Below, in pieces: positions 1 to 9,435 of a stretch of DNA of 64,000 nucleotides. Each line of letters starts with the position of its first letter. Within the stretch, counting starts at the first letter, position 1. The stretch spans positions 186,001-250,000 of the forward strand of contig NZ_JGZI01000008.1 of NCBI RefSeq assembly GCF_000741705.1, written 5' to 3'. The notes beneath the pieces are model-generated. The model saw only the letters and a list, made by a program, of their open reading frames with translations, made no database searches and was not told the origin of the DNA. This stretch comes from Bifidobacterium psychraerophilum (GTDB taxonomy: Bacteria; Actinomycetota; Actinomycetes; Actinomycetales; Bifidobacteriaceae). A program made the position numbers and the translations under genes.

Positions 1-350
1 TGGAAATCGCCCTTGCTGAGATTCAGGTCTTCCTCGAAAATGACCACGACCGGTCCGACGAAAGCGTAATGCTGGCTTTCGGCGTACTTGGTGAGGTTGT
101 CGGCCAGTTCATTGGCGAGGGCCTCCGAGCCCCACTGCTCAATGCGGTCGAAGTCGGGAGTGGACAGCTTGAAGCGGTATTCGTTAGGCGCGACCGTACG
201 GTCACGTCCCATAGGCATCGCCTGCGCGTCGATTTCACGCTCCAAAGCGCTGGACAAATCGACGGGCTGAAGATCCTTTGAGCCGAACTTTGAGAACACG
301 CCGTTTACGGCACTTTCAACGCTTTTCTCAAAACGGTCGAGAACGCTCAT
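1..350 (-). CDS. fhaA: FhaA-type protein, N-terminal part (DUF3662 domain), truncated by window edge
   Basis: The frame starts at an ATG whose first base is 350 and stays open to the left edge, so about 116 residues are visible. They begin MSVLDRFEKSVESAVNGVF and continue through SALEREIDAQ and NEYRFKLSTPDFDRIEQWG, the pattern of the FhaA N-terminal domain (DUF3662). In actinobacteria this domain precedes a long linker and a C-terminal FHA domain that reads phosphothreonine on cell-wall and division proteins. The FHA domain, if present, lies outside the window. The family normally sits at the head of a cluster with a phosphatase, RodA, PbpA and Ser/Thr kinases; that would lie to the left and cannot be seen. 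It is divergent from the S9 peptidase. Identification is by motif recognition. Confidence 0.85.
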   Translation of the reverse strand, partial: MSVLDRFEKSVESAVNGVFSKFGSKDLQPVDLSSALEREIDAQAMPMGRDRTVAPNEYRFKLSTPDFDRIEQWGSEALANELADNLTKYAESQHYAFVGPVVVIFEEDLNLSKGDF

Positions 351-485
351 AGTCATCCCTTTCTGTATACCCACATTATCCTACGCAGTGCGGGCAGCAG
401 GAGGGCTTTGCAGGGGCAATACTTGCAAAGTCTTCAAGCCGTGCCGTTCTCTGACCGCGTCGCACCTGGTGCTAGCGTGAGTTGC

Positions 486-2780
486 ATGGGCGAATCCAAG
501 CATACAGTCAGTGACGGTGTGATATCCGATTTTCCGCGAAAGCGGGCCAGAACATTACGTTTCAGCCTCGGGGCGCCACGTTCGGCACAGGTGGTGGGAG
601 ACGGCAGCAGGGCACTGTTCCTGCGCTCCGACGGGCCGGAGGATCTGGTCACGAGCCTGTGGCTCAGCGTTTTCGACCGGGATGGCGGCCACGCTGAGCG
701 TCTTCTGGCCGATCCCCGCGTGCTGCTCGCCGATGCGGGTGAAGAGGAGGTTCCTGCACAGGAACGGGCCCGCAGGGAACGTGCACGTGAGGGTGCGCAG
801 GGCATTGTGACCTTCAGCGTCGATGCGGCTGGAAAGTACGCGGTGTTTGCGCTCGGTGGACGGTTGTGGATCACCAGCATCACCGCCGAAGGCGAGGAAG
901 CGGAGACCCGCGAAATAGGGATGCGGGATGCGGGCTCGCAACAGGGGCAGCTCCCAGGGCCGGTCATCAACCCGCGGATAAGCCCGGATGCCTCTCTTAT
1001 CGCGTACTCGACAGGGACCCGAATCATCATTGTTCCCACCGATGGCAGGGGCGCTGCGACGACCGTGCTCGGTGTCGGTCCGGATGAGGGGACGGACGTC
1101 ACCCTCGGCCTCGCGGAATTCGTGGCGGGAGAGGAAATGGACCGCTACGAAGGATTCTGGTGGTCGCCCGATTCCAGGGCCTTGGTGGTGGAACGGGCTG
1201 ATGAATCCAAAGAGACGATGTGGTACATCAGCGATCCGGCGAATCCCGGACGGCCCGCCGAAGGTCGGAGATACCCGCGTGCGCTCACCCGGAATGCGGA
1301 GGTCAGCCTTATCGCGCTACGGTTCACACACGGCGATACGCAGGGTGGGAATGGCGGAATCGTGGTGCGGGCCGTGGCCGATATCCGCTGGGATCATGAG
1401 CATTACGAGTATCTGGCAGCCTTGCGCTGGGAAGCGGGTCAGGATCCTGTGGCGCTGGTGCAGAACCGTTTGCAGAACAAGGACCAGGTGGTGCTTGTCC
1501 CGCTCTCCAGGAGTGCCGCATACAGGCAGGATGCCGAGCAGGATGATGCCGCTTCGGCTCCCCGTCCGGTCGTGCAGGTTGAGGTCGTGGAGGAGCACAG
1601 CAGCGATACCTGGCTGGATCTTTTCCCCGGGTGCCCGTGCAGAACACCCGACGGTCATCTCCTGTCCGCCGTCGCCGACGGGACATGCGACAGCAATCGC
1701 TTGGCTCTTGACGGCAGGGCCTTCACCCCTGCCGGCTGGCAGTTGCGCGAAGTGATCGATGTGGATGACAGCGGCGTGCTTGCGGTCGCATCACGCGATC
1801 CGAGAAGTTTCGACGTGGTGGCCTTCGGATTCGACGGCTCGGTGCAAACCCTCAACGAGGAGCCCGGTGTGTGGGGCGCCTCGCGCGCGGGCGCGGGATT
1901 GGTACTGAACGGCAGGGGCATGGCATCGGCGCAGAGTCATATGACCCATACCTGGGCGTCGGATGGCAAGGTCTATCAGGCGAATATAGAGAACCACTCC
2001 GCCGAGCCGGGCTTCGCCCCACGTGTGGAATTCGCGCAGCTTGGCGCGCACCGCTTGCAGGCGGCCATCATCCGGCCATCGCAGAACAGCCCGTATGCGG
2101 ATGCGGACAGTCTGCCGGTGCTGCTGAAGCCGTATGGCGGACCGGGATTCCAGCAGGCCGTGTTCAACCAGGCGATGTATTGGGAAGCCCAGTGGTGGGC
2201 CGATCAGGGCTTCATCGTGCTCACCGCCGATGGGCATGGCACGACCGGGCGAGGACCCGCATGGGACCGTGCGATTTTCAAGAACATGGCACAGGTGACC
2301 CTCGATGATCAGATCGAGGCCCTCCAAGCCTTGCCGGAATATGCGCCGGAAGCCGATCTGCACCATGTGGCGATGATCGGATGGTCATACGGCGGTTTCC
2401 TTTCGGCCCTCGCCGTGTTGAGGGCCCCCGACGCGGTTCACGCCGCATGCGCGGGTGCCCCGCCCACCGATTGGACCTTGTACGACACCCATTACACCGA
2501 GCGCTATCTCGGACTCGACCCTGATGTGTATCGCAGCAACAGCCTGCTCGACGATGCCAAGGGACTCCGCCGTCCTCTGTTGCTGATTCACGGTTTCGCG
2601 GACGATAACGTTTCGGTCGCCAACACACTGCGGCTCTCGCAGGCCCTGTTGGCGGAGGGGAAGGATCATGCGGTGCTGCCACTGAATGGCATCACCCATA
2701 TGACCAACGATGAAACCGTCGCCGAGAACCTGCTGATCGCTCAGCGTGATTTCCTGTACCAGGCCCTGGGTCTGCGGTGA
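486..2780 (+). CDS. S9 family (prolyl oligopeptidase / dipeptidyl peptidase IV-like) serine peptidase
   Basis: A protein of about 764 residues with the two-part build of S9 peptidases. An N-terminal beta-propeller region of roughly 450 residues carries the DPPIV_N-like repeats (for example YEGFWWSPDSRALVV). A C-terminal alpha/beta hydrolase domain follows. The nucleophile motif GWSYGG places Ser at residue 634, the acid is Asp in FADDNV (about 706-707), and the base is His738 in NGITHMTND. No signal peptide or membrane segment is seen, so it is probably cytosolic and trims proline-containing peptides. An upstream in-frame ATG at 408 exists, but ATG 486 fits the start of the family better; no strong ribosome binding site supports either. 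It is divergent from fhaA. Confidence 0.88.
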   Translation: MGESKHTVSDGVISDFPRKRARTLRFSLGAPRSAQVVGDGSRALFLRSDGPEDLVTSLWLSVFDRDGGHAERLLADPRVLLADAGEEEVPAQERARRERAREGAQGIVTFSVDAAGKYAVFALGGRLWITSITAEGEEAETREIGMRDAGSQQGQLPGPVINPRISPDASLIAYSTGTRIIIVPTDGRGAATTVLGVGPDEGTDVTLGLAEFVAGEEMDRYEGFWWSPDSRALVVERADESKETMWYISDPANPGRPAEGRRYPRALTRNAEVSLIALRFTHGDTQGGNGGIVVRAVADIRWDHEHYEYLAALRWEAGQDPVALVQNRLQNKDQVVLVPLSRSAAYRQDAEQDDAASAPRPVVQVEVVEEHSSDTWLDLFPGCPCRTPDGHLLSAVADGTCDSNRLALDGRAFTPAGWQLREVIDVDDSGVLAVASRDPRSFDVVAFGFDGSVQTLNEEPGVWGASRAGAGLVLNGRGMASAQSHMTHTWASDGKVYQANIENHSAEPGFAPRVEFAQLGAHRLQAAIIRPSQNSPYADADSLPVLLKPYGGPGFQQAVFNQAMYWEAQWWADQGFIVLTADGHGTTGRGPAWDRAIFKNMAQVTLDDQIEALQALPEYAPEADLHHVAMIGWSYGGFLSALAVLRAPDAVHAACAGAPPTDWTLYDTHYTERYLGLDPDVYRSNSLLDDAKGLRRPLLLIHGFADDNVSVANTLRLSQALLAEGKDHAVLPLNGITHMTNDETVAENLLIAQRDFLYQALGLR

Positions 2781-2859
2781 AGTTCGCCGTCAGCGGCGGC
2801 GGGGTATGACGGGCGGATATACTCTTTCGTGAAGAATCTGCCGATGAGGAGGCAAACGA

Positions 2860-5511
2860 GTGAGGACTGTTCTGCGTATCTTCATCCGTGACGCCATCCG
2901 TCTGCTCCGCAATCCCGTGGCGATTGTGATCACGCTCGGCGTGGCCATCATCCCCTCGCTCTATGCGTGGTTCAATATCGTCGCGAATTGGGATCCGTAC
3001 TCGAACACCGGCAATATCAAGGTCGCGGTGGCGAATGCCGATGAGGGATACGACTCGGATCTTGCGGGCCATCTTGACGCCGGCGGGCAGGTCGTCAAGA
3101 ATCTCAAGAAGAACGACGACCTCGGGTGGACCTTCGTGAATCGCACCGCGGCCATCGAAGGGGTTCGATCGGGTGAATACTACGCGGCGATCGTCATCCC
3201 CAAAGATTTCAGCCGCAGCCTGATCACTTCAATCGACGGCACATCGAAGCGCGCCTCCCTCGATTATTACGTGAACGAGAAGAAGAACGCGATCGCGCCC
3301 AAGGTGACCGACACCGGGGCCAGCACGATAGAAGAGCAGATCGATTCCACGTTCATCTCCACGGTCAGCGATGTGGTGGTCAAGAAGATCACGGATACGG
3401 CGGGCGGGATCGATTCCTCCACCGAAAGGGCGAAGGCATCCGTCGCAGCCGATCTCAACACCACCATCAGCAACATCAATCATGTGCGATCCACCCTCGA
3501 CGGTGTTTCGAACACCATGCAGCAGGCGCGGCAGAACATCGTCGCCTCCCAACAGGAATCCGACACGCTCGCCGCTCAGATCACGGCCGCGCAGCGCTCT
3601 CTCGGGAACACCCAGAGCGCTCTGAAACAGGCCAGAAGCAGCTCGCTGACCTTCTCCAACAGCCTGCTCACAGGGCTCAACGGCGGTGCCTCGGGGCTTG
3701 CGGGCATAGCCGTGGACGCGAACTCGCTCTCCGGCAATGTCATCACCTCCTTCAATGAGGCGGGGCGGACGGTCGATCAGGTCACCAGCAGCATCGGCGG
3801 CGTCGTCGATGCCAATGCGCAAGCCATCACCAAGCTGCAGACGGCTTTGGACGAATCAGGCCTGGATAAGGATGATCCCGCATACCAGGCCATCGAGGAG
3901 CGGATACAGGATCTCCAACAGGCGAACAAGACCCAGCAGCAGCAACTCTCCGATTTCAAAAGCTCCTCCTCCACGATCATCGATTCGGGCAAATCGACGG
4001 CGACCAGCCTTTCCAAGGCGGTTTCGGATTCCACCAACAGCGGCATAGCGGCATTCAACGATGCCAGTTCAACGCTTTCGGGCACCATCGTTCCCGGACT
4101 GCTCAACAGCATGGATGGTTTTTCGGCCATGACGGGCACCCTTTCCGGCACCCTTACGGGGCTGTCCTCAACGGTGGCGCAGTCGAAAAGCCTGATGGGC
4201 CAGCTGATCGGCACCATCGATGAGACCCGATCGACGATGGCTTCGACCAGCGCAGCGCTCTCCTCCGTGAACACCGGCCTGATTTCCGTCCGCGATGATG
4301 TCGCCGCGCTCGGCAGCTCCGCGCTGATGCAGAAAATCTCCAAGGCGCTGGACCTCGACAGCCAGGGCATCGGGGCATTCATGGCCTCACCGGTGAATCT
4401 GAGCACCAGAACCGTGTACCCCATCAAGAACTATGGTTCGGCGGTGACCCCCTTCTATACGAATCTCGCCCTGTGGGTCGGCGGTTTCGTCATCATCGCC
4501 ATTTACAAGCTTGAGGTCGACCGCGAGGGGCTCAAGCGCATGCATACCATCCAGGCCTATCTGGGCAGGGGGCTGCTGCTGAGCGTCATCGGCATCATGC
4601 AGGCGCTGATCGTGACGATAGGCGATCTGGTCATAGGCGTGCAGAACGAACATCCTGCACTGTTCGTGCTCGCAGGGGTGTTCATCTCGCTGGTATACGT
4701 CAACATCATCTACGCCTTGGCGACATCCATGAGACATATCGGCAAGGCCATCGCGGTCATCGTGCTGATCCTGCAGATCCCTGGATCATCGGGTATGTAT
4801 CCGATCGAGCTGATGCCCCAGTTCTTCCGTAATCTCAGTCCGTGGCTGCCGTTCACCTACGGCATCAACGCGATGAGGGAGACCATAGGCGGCATGTATC
4901 ACAGCCATTACTGGGGGAATATGCTCGCCCTGTTCTGGTATCTGCCGCTCGCCCTGTTCATCGGCATCGTCGGGCGCAGGGTGCTGACCAACCTCAATGC
5001 GATGTTCGACCGTCGTCTTGCCGCCACCGATCTGCTGATCACCGAACAGAGCCAGGGCAGCCATGACCTGATCGGCGTGAACTCGCTCATCCGGGCCGCC
5101 GCGAGCACCCAGGAGTACCGCAAGCGGATCACGCAGCGCGCCCATCGTTTCCTGGCTATGTATCCGGGTCTGGTGCGCACGGGTCTGGTGATGGTCGTCG
5201 TGCTGCCGATCATATTCCTTGTGCTGCTGTTCAGCGTCGAAGCGAAGATCGTCATGCTCATCCTGTGGATCGTGTCGATCATCCTCATCGATTTCTACCT
5301 GATCGTCATCGAATACCTGCGTGACAGTTTCGTCAGACAGCTCGGATACAGCGGCTCGGGTGTGGAGGGCATCACCGCCGAAGCCGAAGTCGGCATCGCC
5401 GAACACGTCCAGGATGAACACGTCCAGCATGAACACGTCCAGCATGAACACAGTGCAGACGGGCATGGGGAGCCCCCTGCGTCATCGACGAAGCAGGGTG
5501 GTCAAGGATGA
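2860..5511 (+). CDS. YhgE/Pip domain membrane protein (ABC-2-like), first of a tandem pair
   Basis: A GTG start at 2860 sits about 9 bases after a clear AGGAGG. The 883-residue product has one membrane segment near residues 20-40, then a large extracellular region of about 480 residues rich in Ser, Thr, Gln and Ala with coiled-coil character. A cluster of five to six membrane segments follows (about residues 525-720), and two more near 770-815. This is the YhgE/Pip architecture, related to the ABC-2 permease fold. Family members include the Lactococcus phage infection protein; the transported substrate is generally unknown. The C-terminal tail is unusual: a His- and Glu-rich repeat (see 5401-5460). 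The stop overlaps the next gene as ATGA, so the two paralogues are co-translated and may form a complex. Confidence 0.9.
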   Translation: MRTVLRIFIRDAIRLLRNPVAIVITLGVAIIPSLYAWFNIVANWDPYSNTGNIKVAVANADEGYDSDLAGHLDAGGQVVKNLKKNDDLGWTFVNRTAAIEGVRSGEYYAAIVIPKDFSRSLITSIDGTSKRASLDYYVNEKKNAIAPKVTDTGASTIEEQIDSTFISTVSDVVVKKITDTAGGIDSSTERAKASVAADLNTTISNINHVRSTLDGVSNTMQQARQNIVASQQESDTLAAQITAAQRSLGNTQSALKQARSSSLTFSNSLLTGLNGGASGLAGIAVDANSLSGNVITSFNEAGRTVDQVTSSIGGVVDANAQAITKLQTALDESGLDKDDPAYQAIEERIQDLQQANKTQQQQLSDFKSSSSTIIDSGKSTATSLSKAVSDSTNSGIAAFNDASSTLSGTIVPGLLNSMDGFSAMTGTLSGTLTGLSSTVAQSKSLMGQLIGTIDETRSTMASTSAALSSVNTGLISVRDDVAALGSSALMQKISKALDLDSQGIGAFMASPVNLSTRTVYPIKNYGSAVTPFYTNLALWVGGFVIIAIYKLEVDREGLKRMHTIQAYLGRGLLLSVIGIMQALIVTIGDLVIGVQNEHPALFVLAGVFISLVYVNIIYALATSMRHIGKAIAVIVLILQIPGSSGMYPIELMPQFFRNLSPWLPFTYGINAMRETIGGMYHSHYWGNMLALFWYLPLALFIGIVGRRVLTNLNAMFDRRLAATDLLITEQSQGSHDLIGVNSLIRAAASTQEYRKRITQRAHRFLAMYPGLVRTGLVMVVVLPIIFLVLLFSVEAKIVMLILWIVSIILIDFYLIVIEYLRDSFVRQLGYSGSGVEGITAEAEVGIAEHVQDEHVQHEHVQHEHSADGHGEPPASSTKQGGQG
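5401..5460 (+). repeat. 15-bp in-frame tandem repeat encoding a His-rich tail
   Basis: Four consecutive 15-bp units: GAACACGTCCAGGAT, GAACACGTCCAGCAT twice, then a diverged copy GAACACAGTGCAGAC. Each full unit encodes EHVQ followed by D or H, giving a histidine-dense tail on the first YhgE/Pip protein. The unit length keeps the frame, so copy number can vary without frameshift. Confidence 0.9.
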
Positions 5512-7754
5512 GGAACATCTGGAGGATATACACCCACGATCTGCGCAATCTGACGCGGAATGTGATCGGTGTCATCGTGCTGATCGGCCTTATCGTGGTG
5601 CCTGCCCTGTATGCGTGGTTCAACATCGCCGCCAGTTGGAACCCATATGGGAACACCAAGGCGCTCAAAGTCGCCGTCGCCAACGAGGACAAGGGCTATC
5701 AATCGGATCTGATGCCGATCAAGATCAACGTGGGGGAGACGGTGGTCAATAAGCTGCGGGCCGACGACCAATTGGACTGGCAGTTCACCAGCAGTGCCGA
5801 CGCGATGGATGGCGTGTCCTCCGGTGAATACTATGCCGCCATCATCATCCCCAAGCAATTCAGCACCGACATGATGACCCTCTTCTCCTCCGAGGTCAAG
5901 CATGCGAAGCTGGAGTACGTCATCAACGAGAAGACGAATGCCATCGCCCCGCATATCACCGGCAAGGGTGCGGATACCTTGGCGACCACAATCGACCAGA
6001 GCTTTGCCAGAACCATCGGTACCGTCGGGCTCGATATCGCCTCAAGTCTGCTGAAATACGCCAAAAGCCCCGAAATGCAGCAGTATGTGACAACCGCCAC
6101 CGGCCATGTGGGCGATCTGGCCGATCAGCTGCATACCGCCAGCGAGCAGGTGCGTGCATATTCCAAGCTTTTGGGCGCTTCCGAGTCCATCATCGCTTCG
6201 ACGAACACGCTGCTGGGCCAGAGCGCCACAGCCGCCACAGGTGCGAAAACAGCGCTGAAACAGGGCTCCGACGGCATGGGAGCATTCGAGAGCACACTCA
6301 ATGCCAGCGGCAACGCCCTGACCGCGGCGCTGGCACAGGCCGATAAGGCCTACACCCAGGTATCCTCCGAGGTCGATACCGCGCTTTCCGGCACCGGAAA
6401 GCAGTCGACGGCCCTTGCCTCGCAGATGACGTCCTTGCAGCACGCGGTCACCACGGGAGCGTCGGGCTTCGGCGGTCTGGCGGACGATCTGGACGAACAG
6501 GCCGAGTCCGCCACCCAGGAGGATGTGAAGAAAGCGCTTCAGGATGCCTCAAAGCGGGCCCGTGACACGCAATCCGCCCTGAATGACGTTGCACGGAGTC
6601 TGGGGTCGGCGGCTGCCAATGTGAGCCAGGGCCAGAGCGATATGGCCGCAAGCCAGAAGCAGATCACAGAGCGTATTGCCACCGCAAAGGCATCCATCGA
6701 CGGACTGTCTGACGATTATCAGAGCAATCTCAAACCCAAGTTGCAGTCTCTGAACGCTTCGGTCAGCGATCTGGTCTCCCAGACGGATGCGGTGATCGAT
6801 GGACTGGGCAGCACTGTCGGCGGTGTGCAACAGATGTCGGGGTCTTTGCTCAGCAGTGTGGGGTCCATACGCAAGGATCTGGACGGCGCCGCCGACTCCT
6901 TGGACGATGCCTCGGGGAAACTCACGGATTTCGGCAACAGGCTGACGGCCGCATACAACAACGGCAACCCTGAGGATCTGGATCAGCTCAGCTCCTCCGA
7001 TCCCGATGCGCTCGCGGCGCTGCTGTCATCCCCGGTCTCCCTGAACCGCACGGCGGTCTATCCGATAGCGAATTACGGCTCAGCCATGACGCCCTTCTAC
7101 ACGGTGTTGTCCATCTGGGTCGGCAGCGTGATCCTCGTTGCCATGGTCAAGGTCAGTATCTCTGAGAAACAGCGCAGGGCGGTGCTGGGCCTTGATCCGA
7201 TTCCGGATGACGTGCATGCGCGCGCAGGAACCAAGGGACGGGTCCCGGTGCTGATGTTGCACCAGCAGTATTTCGGCAGATATCTGGTCTTCCTGTCGAT
7301 CGCGCTGTGCCAGGCCGGGCTCGTTGCTCTGGGCGACCTGTTCTATCTTCGGGTTCAGGCGAACCATGCCTTCAGGTTCATGCTGGTGGCGTGGCTGTGC
7401 GCGCTGGTGTTCTCCAGCATCATGTATACCCTGACGCTGTCGTTCGGCGATGTGGGGAAGGCCTTGTGTGTCGTCCTGCTGGTGATGCAGGTCGCGGGAT
7501 CGGGAGGCACCTTCCCTATCGAGATGCTGCCGGGATTCTTCAGGGCCGTGTATCCATTCCTCCCATTCCCGCATGCGATCGACGCGATGCATGCCGCGAT
7601 GACCGATTCCTACGGAATGGAATACTGGAATGCCATGGGTGCCCTGGCCTTGTTCCTGGTGCCGGTCCTGCTGTTGGGTCTGGTGCTGCGTCGGCCGATG
7701 ATCCGCTTCAACGCCTGGGTCGTGCGTTCGCTCGAAAGCACGAAACTGATGTGA
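5508..7754 (+). CDS. YhgE/Pip domain membrane protein, second of a tandem pair
   Basis: A 748-residue paralogue of the preceding gene; the N termini align closely (ALYAWFNI, NWDPY/SWNPYGNT, VAVANEDKGY, VINEKTNAIAP). It has one N-terminal membrane segment, a long helical, Ala/Ser-rich extracytoplasmic region (about residues 40-500), and a C-terminal block of roughly six membrane segments. It lacks the His-rich tail. The ATG overlaps the stop of the upstream gene (ATGA), which implies translational coupling. By architecture it belongs with ABC-2-type membrane proteins; a role in export or secretion of an unknown substrate is inference. A terminator was not evident after the gene. Confidence 0.9.
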   Translation: MRNIWRIYTHDLRNLTRNVIGVIVLIGLIVVPALYAWFNIAASWNPYGNTKALKVAVANEDKGYQSDLMPIKINVGETVVNKLRADDQLDWQFTSSADAMDGVSSGEYYAAIIIPKQFSTDMMTLFSSEVKHAKLEYVINEKTNAIAPHITGKGADTLATTIDQSFARTIGTVGLDIASSLLKYAKSPEMQQYVTTATGHVGDLADQLHTASEQVRAYSKLLGASESIIASTNTLLGQSATAATGAKTALKQGSDGMGAFESTLNASGNALTAALAQADKAYTQVSSEVDTALSGTGKQSTALASQMTSLQHAVTTGASGFGGLADDLDEQAESATQEDVKKALQDASKRARDTQSALNDVARSLGSAAANVSQGQSDMAASQKQITERIATAKASIDGLSDDYQSNLKPKLQSLNASVSDLVSQTDAVIDGLGSTVGGVQQMSGSLLSSVGSIRKDLDGAADSLDDASGKLTDFGNRLTAAYNNGNPEDLDQLSSSDPDALAALLSSPVSLNRTAVYPIANYGSAMTPFYTVLSIWVGSVILVAMVKVSISEKQRRAVLGLDPIPDDVHARAGTKGRVPVLMLHQQYFGRYLVFLSIALCQAGLVALGDLFYLRVQANHAFRFMLVAWLCALVFSSIMYTLTLSFGDVGKALCVVLLVMQVAGSGGTFPIEMLPGFFRAVYPFLPFPHAIDAMHAAMTDSYGMEYWNAMGALALFLVPVLLLGLVLRRPMIRFNAWVVRSLESTKLM

Positions 7755-7869
7755 TGCGGGGTGCATGAGATGCTGCTGAGGTTCCTGATGAAGAGGCTCG
7801 CCCGCGGTATATGCAAGCGTCGCCCAGATGTTCGTTTGTACGGTTGCGGGATTGTTGTAGCGTGGACTT

Positions 7870-8976
7870 ATGCCGTTCGATCTGCTTGATGAGCACCACT
7901 ATGCCGAATCCATGCACAACATCGTGCTGCCCGCGTTGCGGTCATGCCGTGACGAAGGATGGATGGAGGCATCAGCGCCCGCCGGGGGCAAGGCACATGG
8001 CCGCAACGCGGCCGGTGGTGGCATTTCGGGAAATCAGCAGAGTGAGACCGCCGGGAAATTGCACTATGTGTGTTATGACGCTGAGCGATTCGATGGACTG
8101 CACCTCAACGAGGCCTCCGCGCGTTTCCGCGGTGCGATCGTGATCGCCCATGGATTCACGGAATTCGCGGAGAAATACGATGAGATGGTTTGGTATTTCC
8201 TGCTTGCCGGATACTCGGTATGCATACTCGAGCACCGGGGGCATGGCCTGTCGGCCAGGGATATCTCCGATCCGAGCCTGGTGTGGATCGACGACTGGCA
8301 TCGGTATGTCGAGGACCTGTCGCACTTCTGCACCGATGTGGCACAGGAATACGCCGGAGGCTCGCCGGTGTTCCTGTTCGGGCATTCGATGGGAGGCGCC
8401 ATCGGAGCGGCCGTGCTTGAACAGTATCCTACGATTTTCGATAAAGCCGTGCTGTCGTCGCCGATGATCGCACCCCGCACGGGTCTGCCGTTGTGGCTCG
8501 CCCCGATGATCATAGGAGGGGCCTGCAAAGTCGGTATGTCGCGGCGCATCGTTCCCGGGCACGCTCCCTTCGCGCCGCAGATCGCGGAACGCGACTATCA
8601 GAGGGCCAGTGCACCGCGTATCGAATGGTTCCAATCCTTGCGCAAACGACATGTCGAATATCAGACCAGCGCAGCCACGTTCTCCTGGGTGAACCAGGCT
8701 CTGCGGATGTCCCGTAGTCTGCTGCGGCAGTCGATGTGCGATCGTGTGGAGACGCCGATGATGGTGTTCCAGGCCACGAACGACGATTACGTATTGGAGA
8801 AGCCGGAAAGCCAATTCGTGCAGCAGGTGCAGGCGGGCGGCTGCTATGCCGAACTGGTACGTGTTGAAGACAGCCGGCATGAGCTCTTTGGCATGCCGAA
8901 TGAGGCCATGGCCCCCTATGTGAAGAGTGTCATCGACTTTTTCGATGCCACCGTCCACATCAGCGTGAACGACTAG
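7870..8976 (+). CDS. Alpha/beta hydrolase, monoacylglycerol lipase / lysophospholipase-like
   Basis: A 368-residue serine hydrolase. The oxyanion-side motif is AHGFTEFAEKYDEM, and the nucleophile elbow GHSMGG has Ser173. The likely acid is the Asp in TNDDYV (about residue 305), and the base is His337 in SRHELFGM. The sequence around YSVCILEHRGHGLS is characteristic of the Hydrolase_4 / monoglyceride lipase group. No signal sequence or membrane segment is present, so it is probably cytosolic, acting on lysophospholipids or short acyl glycerides. Substrate preference cannot be read from sequence. It appears monocistronic, with a hairpin just downstream. Confidence 0.85.
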   Translation: MPFDLLDEHHYAESMHNIVLPALRSCRDEGWMEASAPAGGKAHGRNAAGGGISGNQQSETAGKLHYVCYDAERFDGLHLNEASARFRGAIVIAHGFTEFAEKYDEMVWYFLLAGYSVCILEHRGHGLSARDISDPSLVWIDDWHRYVEDLSHFCTDVAQEYAGGSPVFLFGHSMGGAIGAAVLEQYPTIFDKAVLSSPMIAPRTGLPLWLAPMIIGGACKVGMSRRIVPGHAPFAPQIAERDYQRASAPRIEWFQSLRKRHVEYQTSAATFSWVNQALRMSRSLLRQSMCDRVETPMMVFQATNDDYVLEKPESQFVQQVQAGGCYAELVRVEDSRHELFGMPNEAMAPYVKSVIDFFDATVHISVND

Positions 8977-8997
8977 ACGATCGGCCGATGGATGACG

Positions 8998-9060
8998 ACC
9001 GCCCCGGCCGTATCGATTATCTGCGTGATGCAAAGCAGCTATCGGTAGGACCGGGGCGGT
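8998..9060 (+). terminator. Long stem-loop after the alpha/beta hydrolase gene
   Basis: ACCGCCCCGG at 8998-9007 is exactly complementary to 9051-9060. Inside the loop, CGAT...TCTGC pairs imperfectly with GCAGCTATCG, extending the structure. No U-tract follows, so termination efficiency is uncertain. It sits between convergent genes and could serve either strand. Confidence 0.5.
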
Positions 9061-9083
9061 TGCCGGATGATATGCGAAGAATC

Positions 9084-9245
9084 TCAGTTCTTCTTGGAGA
9101 ACAGACCCTTTACGAAGCCCCAGACCGCTGTGATGATGAACAGCACCAGCGAAACGAAGAACAGCCAGATCAGGCCCTTGACGGCCAGGCCCGCGATGCC
9201 GCCGATGATCCACAGCAGCATAAGAATGATGAATAGTGCCAACAT
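9084..9245 (-). CDS. Small hydrophobic membrane protein (53 aa)
   Basis: This short frame is preceded on its strand by AAGGGGGAAT, a strong ribosome binding site about 4-9 bases before the ATG. The product begins MLALFIILMLLWIIGGIAGL and ends FVKGLFSKKN, with two hydrophobic segments separated by a short turn and a basic tail. It resembles small actinobacterial/Listeria hydrophobic proteins of unknown function (the type often named lmo0937-like); this is a loose resemblance. No catalytic motif. It may be a stress-linked membrane peptide, as with the GlsB-type gene at 23348. Confidence 0.7.
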   Translation of the reverse strand: MLALFIILMLLWIIGGIAGLAVKGLIWLFFVSLVLFIITAVWGFVKGLFSKKN

Positions 9246-9435
9246 GATATTCCCCCTTGATAGTGCTCTCTTTGCGGCTACAGCTTAGCAGCGTAGGGAC
9301 TGTTGATCGCGAATATGGAGCCCAGGGCTTCGAAGACGCACATCTTCTTAATACGACCTGAACAAATCCATGCCGGTGCGGATGAAGAACGCTCCGGTGA
9401 AAACCACGTCGTCAGGAACCGGGAAGGTCGCCGAA

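Noticed and set aside
7972-9213. A 413-codon minus-strand frame over the alpha/beta hydrolase
   Set aside because: It is antisense to a gene with an intact catalytic triad and overlaps the small hydrophobic protein gene; no ribosome binding site or domain.
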